A stretch of 10,087 nt of DNA from Oscillospiraceae bacterium. Lineage in GTDB: Bacteria > Bacillota > Clostridia > Oscillospirales > Ruminococcaceae. Location: contig JAHZBJ010000001.1 of NCBI GenBank assembly GCA_019423445.1, positions 63,420-73,506 on the forward strand, given 5' to 3'. Position numbers and translations under genes: made by a program. Below, one piece after another: positions 5,791 to 10,087 of this stretch. The stretch's first letter is position 1. Every line of letters begins with the position of its first letter. A model generated the notes under the pieces. The model worked only from the letters and a program-made list of their open reading frames with translations. It had not been told where the DNA came from and searched no databases.

Positions 5791-6341
5791 ATGACCTCCA
5801 CCTCTTTCTTTATGGACTCCCGGCGGCGCCTTTCCAAGGCCCGCCAGCCGCGGCACCCCTGCCAGACCACCGCCGCCAAAAGCACCAGTTCCGGGGGGAT
5901 CCAGCCGAACACAGCGTCCAAGATCCCTCCGGCCGCCACCAGAGGCTCCAGCTCCAGAGCCTCCAGAAGGGCGCCTCCGGCAGCGGCGCCCCGGAGCAGC
6001 AGACAGCCCATGGGCACCAGGAACCAGCCGCCCCATTGGAGCAAAACCCCTCTGGAAATCAGCTCCACCAAAATCCAAGGGAAAACCAGACCCGCGCTGG
6101 CGGCCAAAGCCCCCGGCAGTCCGGCAAGGCAGCCCCCCAGCCGGGCCGCAATGCTTCCTCCCTCCTTCTCCCGGGAAAGCAGAAGGAACTGCTCAAAATC
6201 GTCTGGGGAGAATCGGTGCAGGCTGTTGCAAACCGTCCCCCGCAGCCGCCTCAGCCAGCGGTTCCCGCCAGGGAAGCCGTGGAAATTGGACCAGGCAAAC
6301 TGCCAGAAGATCCACCAGCTGTTTTTCATTTTCTCCGTCAT
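5787..6341 (-). CDS. Unrecognised 184-aa membrane protein, first gene of the mgtC-like operon
   Basis: I do not recognise this protein. The N-terminal 60 residues are soluble and aromatic/basic (WWIFWQFAWSNF at 9-20, then an Arg-rich stretch and HRFSPDDFEQFLLLSREKEGG). Three hydrophobic stretches follow, about 67-96, 99-120 and 133-162, rich in Gly, Ala and Leu, and the protein ends in a basic tail (R164 to K179). The ATG at 6341 has AAGGGAG about 7 nt upstream; a second ATG four codons in (6329) is the other option. The frame stays open far upstream on this strand, but that part lies antisense to the LysR gene and past the promoter and terminator in the leader, so it is not used. The 4-nt ATGA overlap with the mgtC-like gene, together with the shared promoter, supports that it is a real translated gene working with MgtC. 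Confidence 0.72.
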   Translation of the reverse strand: MTEKMKNSWWIFWQFAWSNFHGFPGGNRWLRRLRGTVCNSLHRFSPDDFEQFLLLSREKEGGSIAARLGGCLAGLPGALAASAGLVFPWILVELISRGVLLQWGGWFLVPMGCLLLRGAAAGGALLEALELEPLVAAGGILDAVFGWIPPELVLLAAVVWQGCRGWRALERRRRESIKKEVEVI

Positions 6342-6362
6342 TCTCCCACTCCCTTTCTGTCT

Positions 6363-6429
6363 GTGCCTCCCCCAGAGCAAAAACCTCCGGAGCTTTTTCT
6401 TCACAGCTCCGGGGGCTTTGGGGGCGCAC
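6363..6429 (-). ncRNA. Possible structured leader (attenuator) or short RNA
   Basis: On the minus strand GTGC (6426-6429) and CCCCC (6420-6424) can pair with GCAC (6363-6366) and GGGGG (6369-6373), forming an outer helix with a small internal loop that encloses the terminator hairpin at 6384-6415. Transcription would start near 6433. The fold matches no riboswitch class that I recognise, and no obvious upstream strand would disrupt the terminator. Either a regulated leader or a small RNA ending near 6379 would fit. Confidence 0.4.
6379..6415 (-). terminator. Intrinsic terminator inside the leader of the unknown/mgtC operon
   Basis: An 11-bp stem (6384-6394 with 6405-6415, one wobble) with a 10-nt loop, followed on the minus strand by TTTTT (6379-6383). 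It lies between the minus-strand promoter at 6439-6467 and the ATG at 6341, so it would stop transcripts about 50 nt after their start unless read through. This points to attenuation or to a short separate RNA. Confidence 0.75.
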
Positions 6430-6438
6430 GGTCCCTTG

Positions 6439-6467
6439 ATTATACCCAGAGGCGGTGGTAAAATCAA
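6439..6467 (-). promoter_or_regulatory. Promoter of the unknown/mgtC operon
   Basis: On the minus strand TTGATT (6462-6467), a 17-nt spacer and a perfect TATAAT (6439-6444). Transcription would start near 6433, about 90 nt before the first ATG. Confidence 0.75.
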
Positions 6468-6480
6468 ATCAAGATTTTTC

Positions 6481-6506
6481 ATGCTTCCATAATTTTTTGG
6501 AATCAT
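6481..6506. promoter_or_regulatory. Candidate LysR-type operator dyad
   Basis: ATG-C-TTCCA, an 8-nt AT-rich spacer, and TGGAA-T-CAT form an inverted repeat with 9-bp arms and one mismatch. It sits in the divergent region between the LysR gene and the operon promoter, just upstream of the -35 box of the latter, the usual place for an LTTR activator site. The spacing is not the textbook T-N11-A, so the assignment rests on position and symmetry. Confidence 0.45.
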
Positions 6507-6530
6507 CCCTACTGGAAAGGGGGCCCTCCT

Positions 6531-7418
6531 ATGGTGGATCACAAGCTCGTCACCCTCCTGGCCCTGGTGGAGGCTGGCAGCTACACCAAAGCTGCCCGGA
6601 ACCTCAACCTCACCCAGCCCGCCGTCAGCCACCACATCCGGCAGCTGGAAGAAGAGCTGAATATCCAGCTGTTTTACCGTCAGTCCAAGACCCTGGAGCT
6701 GACTCCTGCCGGTAAGATCCTGCTGAAATACGCCAAAAGGGCCACCGTTCTTTACAGCAACCTCCTCCAAAGCCTGGAGGACCAGCAGGCGGGGATCTCC
6801 CACTTTGTAGTGGGGATCACCCCCACCATGGAGGAGACCCTGGTACCCCGGGTGATGGCGGTGTACTGCGCCTCCCACCCCGACTGCAGGATAACGGTTT
6901 TTTCTGACTCCATAGATAATCTTTATCTCCGGCTGAAAAACCACGAGCTGGATGTGGCTGTGGCAGAGGGGGCCATGCCCGGTTCCAGCTTCACCTCGGT
7001 GCTGCTGGACACCGACTATCTCTGCCTCATTGTGGCCCCCAACCACCCCTTCGCCCGGCGGGGCAGCATCACGTTGGAGGAGCTCAAGGGGGAAAACCTT
7101 ATCCTCCGCACCCGTCAGGCGGGAACCCGGAAACTCTTTGACAACTACCTCACCAGCATCTCCGACAGCATCCGCAATTTCCATGTGATCCTGGAAATGG
7201 ATAACCTCAACACCATCCGGGAACTGGTCTCCTCGGGACTGGGGGTGTCGGTGATCTCCCACAGCGCCTGCCGGGACGCCATCCAGGCCGGAACCCTGGC
7301 GGAGGTACCCATTCAGGACTTCCGCCTGGTGCGGGAGGTGAACATGGTCCACAACCAAGACTTTTCCCATCCGGAGCTTCTGGAAGAGCTGCGGCGCATC
7401 TATCTGACCAATGAATAA
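6531..7418 (+). CDS. LysR-type transcriptional regulator
   Basis: A 295-aa LTTR of standard length. The winged helix-turn-helix is at about residues 3-62, with AARNLNLTQPAVSHHIRQLE as the typical core and LTPAG closing it. A linker helix follows, then the effector domain (about 91-295) with FVVGITPT at its start, VAPNHPFA in the middle and the SGLGVSVIS stretch typical of the co-inducer fold. AAAGGGGG lies about 8 nt before the ATG. It faces away from the unknown/mgtC operon across a 189-nt region that holds a promoter and a dyad; LTTRs commonly control the divergent operon and themselves, so that operon is the first candidate target. The co-inducer cannot be read from the sequence. No convincing terminator follows it: the gap to the next gene has only a weak 6-bp hairpin. 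Confidence 0.94.
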   Translation: MVDHKLVTLLALVEAGSYTKAARNLNLTQPAVSHHIRQLEEELNIQLFYRQSKTLELTPAGKILLKYAKRATVLYSNLLQSLEDQQAGISHFVVGITPTMEETLVPRVMAVYCASHPDCRITVFSDSIDNLYLRLKNHELDVAVAEGAMPGSSFTSVLLDTDYLCLIVAPNHPFARRGSITLEELKGENLILRTRQAGTRKLFDNYLTSISDSIRNFHVILEMDNLNTIRELVSSGLGVSVISHSACRDAIQAGTLAEVPIQDFRLVREVNMVHNQDFSHPELLEELRRIYLTNE

Positions 7419-7499
7419 AACCGCAAACGCCTTCTTTTCCCCCGGCGCAAAGGCTCTTTGCTTTACGACCCGGCAAGGGCCATGGTACGCTGGAGACAG

Positions 7500-7507
7500 A
7501 AAGGAGG
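7500..7507 (+). promoter_or_regulatory. Ribosome binding site that fixes the XRE regulator start
   Basis: AAAGGAGG, a near-perfect Shine-Dalgarno site, lies 7 nt before the ATG at 7515 and rules out the longer in-frame start at 7458. Confidence 0.85.
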
Positions 7508-7514
7508 CGATCCA

Positions 7515-8144
7515 ATGAATGATATCGCCAAAAACATCCGCTTCTTCCGGAACCGGGAACAGCTGACCCAGGAGGCCCTGGGCGAACGGCTCCAGGTCAC
7601 CCGCCAGACCGTTTCCAGCTGGGAGCGGGGCAACAGCCTCCCGGATGTGGAGATGCTCACCCGGATCTCCCAGGCCCTGGGAGTGGAACTCCTCCAGCTG
7701 ATCTACGGGGAGCAGTATCAAAACGAATACGCCCGGGGGCGTCTCCGCCGGGGCCGCATCGCCGGGATCCTGGGGGCTGCCATTCTCCTGGTCCTTCTGG
7801 TGGTACTGGGACTGCGGGATGCCGCCCAGGCGGCATACTACCGCTTTGACCTCTGGCCCCTCCGGGTTTTTTATCCGGCTCAGATGGCCTGTTTCTTTCT
7901 GGCCGGAGCCTTTGCCCCCGCTCTCCTCTCGGTATGGAAAGATATCCGGATCCGAAATTCCCGCTTCCGCCAGGGGCTTCTTCTGGCGGGGATCTTCCTC
8001 CTGCTCTTTCCCACCGCCGGGTTGCTGCGTCTATTCGGAGTTGCCTTCCCGGAAGTCCCGTACGTCTGGGCCGTCTTTCTTTTCTCCCATCCCTGGCTCT
8101 GTTTCCTGCCGGGGGTCCTGGTCTGGCTGGGGCTGAACCGGTAG
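7515..8144 (+). CDS. XRE-family DNA-binding protein with four-helix membrane domain
   Basis: A 209-aa membrane-tethered regulator. Residues 1-67 form a Cro/C1-type helix-turn-helix: LTQEALGERLQVTRQTVSSWERG is a textbook core, followed by SLPDVEMLTRISQALGVELLQLIYGE. After a basic linker (RGRLRRGR, 74-81) come hydrophobic segments at about 82-100, 119-140, 154-174 and 183-206, with the protein ending just after the last. No known sensor domain is recognised in the membrane part. This layout is common in Bacillota, where such proteins are thought to relay a membrane state to transcription of nearby genes; direct evidence is sparse. It lies 96 nt downstream of the LysR gene on the same strand and could be co-transcribed, although a weak promoter in the gap cannot be excluded. 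A terminator follows its stop. Confidence 0.9.
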   Translation: MNDIAKNIRFFRNREQLTQEALGERLQVTRQTVSSWERGNSLPDVEMLTRISQALGVELLQLIYGEQYQNEYARGRLRRGRIAGILGAAILLVLLVVLGLRDAAQAAYYRFDLWPLRVFYPAQMACFFLAGAFAPALLSVWKDIRIRNSRFRQGLLLAGIFLLLFPTAGLLRLFGVAFPEVPYVWAVFLFSHPWLCFLPGVLVWLGLNR

Positions 8145-8162
8145 CCCCTCACCCTCCCTGGG

Positions 8163-8197
8163 AAAAAAATGCCCCCGCCGCGGCGGGGGCGTTTTTT
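8163..8197. terminator. Bidirectional terminator between the XRE regulator and brnQ
   Basis: GCCCCCGCC (8171-8179) pairs with GGCGGGGGC (8182-8190), flanked by an A run (8163-8169) and a T run (8192-8197), so it works in both directions between the convergent genes. The brnQ stop codon (8196-8198) touches the T run. Confidence 0.9.
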
Positions 8198-9527
8198 ATG
8201 CTGTTCCAGTTTTCCGGCCCCGGAGAAGGGCCCAGAGAGCGGCTCCCGCCAGACCTCCCAAGAGGGCTGGAAGGATCCAGGCCAGCCCCAGGCTGTAAAG
8301 GGGAAGCCCTTTCAGGAGGGGAGTCACCACCGGAACCGTCAGCTTCAAGCTCCGGTCCAGCACCGATGGGATACTCACTGCCGCGGCCCAGGCCACCGCC
8401 CAAGGCCAGACCCAGGGGAACCGATCCGCCCAGGTGTGGCAGAGGCCCAGAAAAATCAGGACGATAGCCGGAGGGTAGAGCATCTCCAGCACCGGGGCTG
8501 AGACTTTCAGGATAGCATCCAGCCCCGCCACCGAAATAAGGCCGCTGACCCCGGCAAACACCAGCGCCCAGCGCCGGTAGCTCCACCGGGGGAATATCTC
8601 GTTAAAGTACTTGCCGCAGCTGCTGATGAGGCTGACGCAGGTGTTAAAACAAGCGATGGTAAAGATCAGGGCCAGCACCACCGAGCCTGCGCCGCCAAAA
8701 AGCCAGGCGACAATGGCGGTCAGAACCTGGGCCCCGTTGGCCGCCCCAGGGAAGGCTGCCCCGGAAAGGGCCCCGATATGGGCCAGGGCGGCATACACCG
8801 CCAGAAGGATGACCCCGGCCACCCCTCCTGCCAGCACCGTGGCCCGAACCACATCTTTCCCCTGGGAAAGGCCCTTTTCCCGGATATTCAGGGCGATGAC
8901 GATGCCGTAAACCAGGGCCGCAATGGCGTCCATGGTCTGGTAGCCGTCCAACACCCCCTGGCTGACGCCTTTGGCCAGCCCCGCATAGGCCCGGGCAGGA
9001 GAACCATAACCCCCGGGGGAATTAAGGATGCACCCCAGGAACACCGCCAGGATCAGCAGCAGCAAACAGGGAGCCAGCACCTTCCCCAAGCGGTCGGTAA
9101 GCTTCTCCGGCCGGAGAGCCAAAAGCAAAGCGGCGCCAAAGAAGACCACAGAATACAGGGGCAGGGCCCATCCCGAGGCGCTCTCTCCGGCAAAGGGGAG
9201 CACCGCCATCTCAAAGGATGTCACCGCTGTCCGGGGAATGGCCAGACATGGGCCAATGGACAAATAGCACAGGAGGATGAAAATCCTGGCAAACCCCGGG
9301 TGCACCCTTCCCGCCAGGGACGGCAGCCCGTCGCACCGGGCAACCGCTACCACCCCCAGCACCGGCAATCCGATGGCGCTGACGGCAAACCCAGCCATCA
9401 CCACCCATACCGCCGTCCCGGCCTGGGCTCCCAAAAAAGGCGGAAAGATCAGATTTCCCGCCCCAAAGAACATGGAAAAAAGAGTCAGCCCCACCAGGAG
9501 CTGGTCTTTCCAAGAAAGTTTTTTCAT
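8196..9527 (-). CDS. brnQ: Branched-chain amino acid carrier BrnQ (LIVCS family)
   Basis: A 443-aa polytopic transporter of full family length, expected to import leucine, isoleucine and valine with sodium or protons. The N-terminus has the family signature, LFSMFFGAGNLIFPPFLG (16-33). Twelve or so hydrophobic segments span the protein, with DGYQTMDAIAALVYGIV in the centre, another hallmark. The ATG at 9527 has a modest purine-rich ribosome site (AAGAGAAG) about 5 nt upstream. It begins 66 nt after the end of the ZIP transporter gene on the same strand. No promoter was recognised in that gap, which has an 8-bp hairpin, so read-through from the upstream gene is possible. No T-box leader was seen in the short gap. 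The family call is firm; the exact substrate preference is inferred. Confidence 0.95.
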   Translation of the reverse strand: MKKLSWKDQLLVGLTLFSMFFGAGNLIFPPFLGAQAGTAVWVVMAGFAVSAIGLPVLGVVAVARCDGLPSLAGRVHPGFARIFILLCYLSIGPCLAIPRTAVTSFEMAVLPFAGESASGWALPLYSVVFFGAALLLALRPEKLTDRLGKVLAPCLLLLILAVFLGCILNSPGGYGSPARAYAGLAKGVSQGVLDGYQTMDAIAALVYGIVIALNIREKGLSQGKDVVRATVLAGGVAGVILLAVYAALAHIGALSGAAFPGAANGAQVLTAIVAWLFGGAGSVVLALIFTIACFNTCVSLISSCGKYFNEIFPRWSYRRWALVFAGVSGLISVAGLDAILKVSAPVLEMLYPPAIVLIFLGLCHTWADRFPWVWPWAVAWAAAVSIPSVLDRSLKLTVPVVTPLLKGLPLYSLGLAWILPALLGGLAGAALWALLRGRKTGTA

Positions 9528-9551
9528 TTTAACTTCTCTTTTCTTCTCGCC

Positions 9552-9584
9552 AGAGGCGGCAATTCCCTCCTGGGTCCCGCCTCT
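9552..9584. repeat. Intergenic hairpin between the ZIP gene and brnQ
   Basis: AGAGGCGG (9552-9559) and CCGCCTCT (9577-9584) form an 8-bp perfect inverted repeat with a 17-nt loop. On the minus strand, the direction of both flanking genes, no T run follows, so it is a poor terminator; it may shape mRNA stability or the level of brnQ. Confidence 0.4.
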
Positions 9585-9593
9585 TTTCGGACC

Positions 9594-10087
9594 TTATCCG
9601 CCCAACGCGATGTCCAGCACCATCATCACCAGGAAGCCGGCCAGCACCCCCATGGTGCCGGTGTTGCTGTGATCCCCCAGATGTGCCTCGGGGATCAGCT
9701 CCTCCACCACCACATAGATCATGGCTCCAGCAGCAAAGGACAGAAACCAGGGCATCAGGGGGGCCACCTGCCCCGCCACCAACACCGCGATAACGCCTCC
9801 CACCGGCTCCACCGCGCCGCTGCCAGCTCCAAGGAGGAAGCAGCGGCGGCGGCTCATCCCCTCCCGGCGCAGGGGCAGGCTCACCGCCGCGCCCTCCGGG
9901 AAGTTCTGAAGGCCCATACCCAAGGCCAAAGCTATCGCTCCGGCCAGGGTGACGCTGCTTTCCCCCTGGGCGGTCATGGCGAAGGAAAGCCCTACTGCCA
10001 TCCCCTCAGGGATATTGTGGAGGGTCACCGCCAGCACCAGCAAGGCGTTTTTGGGCAGGCAGCAGGGGAGGCCTTCCGCCTCCTGAC
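9594..10087 (-). CDS. ZIP family metal transporter (5' end outside window)
   Basis: The C-terminal 164 or so residues of a ZIP-type divalent metal transporter, expected to move zinc, iron or manganese into the cytoplasm. The metal-site helices are clear: TLHNIPEGMAVG, then GLQNFPEGAAVSLPLRREGMSRRRCFLLG, then SGAVEPVGG, then a helix ending in VVVEELIPEAH. The HNIPEG and NFPEG motifs carry the conserved His, Asn, Pro and Glu residues of the family's binuclear site. The frame stays open to the right edge, and no start codon is convincing inside the window (the TTG at 10043 lies within a conserved helix), so the start is beyond it. The stop TAA is at 9594-9596. The subtype (GufA/ZupT-like) and the metal cannot be fixed from this part. 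Confidence 0.92.
   Translation of the reverse strand, partial: QEAEGLPCCLPKNALLVLAVTLHNIPEGMAVGLSFAMTAQGESSVTLAGAIALALGMGLQNFPEGAAVSLPLRREGMSRRRCFLLGAGSGAVEPVGGVIAVLVAGQVAPLMPWFLSFAAGAMIYVVVEELIPEAHLGDHSNTGTMGVLAGFLVMMVLDIALGG

Noticed and set aside
6193..6429. GTG-started frame beginning at the 5' end of the unknown/mgtC leader (MRPQSP...), reminiscent of proline-containing leader peptides of mgtC genes in enterobacteria
   Set aside because: It would start only about 4 nt after the transcript start with no ribosome site, and it runs through the terminator into the next gene out of frame. Too weak to call.
7447..7464. Possible terminator after the LysR gene (GCAAAG/CTTTGC with TTT)
   Set aside because: A 6-bp, half-AT stem with a 3-nt T run is too weak to call a terminator.
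6342..7721. Long open reading frame on the minus strand continuing upstream from the 184-aa membrane protein gene
   Set aside because: It runs antisense through the well-supported LysR gene and the start of the XRE gene, crosses a promoter and a terminator, and its translation is compositionally odd. High GC keeps this frame open.

Overview
The window looks like a piece of chromosome from a high-GC member of the Bacillota, most likely a gut Clostridia (Oscillospirales-like). The reasons are Shine-Dalgarno sites of the AGGAGG type, sigma-A promoters with TTGACA/TATAAT boxes, many strong intrinsic terminators, a BlaI/BlaR1-type pair, a GH25 muramidase, and a very small protein with a sortase-type sorting signal. 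The lineage is an inference from gene types and base composition, not from a marker gene.

Layout, left to right. (1) The 3' end of an ImmA/IrrE-like zinc peptidase gene (+, 1-383), closed by a terminator that includes its stop codon. (2) A minus-strand cell-wall block: a BlaI-type repressor (3321-3680), a fusion of a BlaR1-type M56 membrane peptidase with an extracytoplasmic M23/LytM peptidase (1464-3317), and a GH25 lysozyme (518-1279). The repressor and fusion gene are 3 nt apart behind one strong promoter that contains a dyad; the lysozyme lies behind its own terminator-bounded segment. (3) A 317-nt divergent intergenic region carrying two opposed promoters. (4) On the plus strand, a 63-aa protein that is almost only a signal peptide plus an NPSTG sorting signal (3998-4189), followed by a TSUP/TauE-type anion exporter (4272-5039). 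(5) A bidirectional terminator, then a minus-strand pair: an unrecognised 184-aa membrane protein (5787-6341) whose stop overlaps the start of an MgtC/SapB-family protein (5119-5790). The pair is preceded by a promoter and then an intrinsic terminator inside the leader. (6) Divergent to it, a LysR-type regulator (6531-7418), followed by an XRE-type regulator with four membrane segments (7515-8144). (7) After another bidirectional terminator, a minus-strand BrnQ branched-chain amino acid carrier (8196-9527) and the 3' part of a ZIP metal transporter gene (9594 to the window end).

How the genes may work together. The left half is a cell-envelope neighbourhood: a repressor and its likely membrane protease partner, with an M23 domain where classical BlaR1 has a penicillin sensor; a muramidase; and a tiny putatively wall-anchored protein transcribed divergently. 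The middle is a membrane protein/MgtC operon with a probable attenuated leader facing a LysR regulator, which could control it. The right side is mostly ordinary transport.

The most interesting points are the M56-M23 fusion under a BlaI-type dyad promoter, the mini sorting-signal protein, and the promoter-terminator leader (or small RNA) in front of the unknown protein/mgtC operon. I found no CRISPR array, insertion sequence, tRNA or rRNA.
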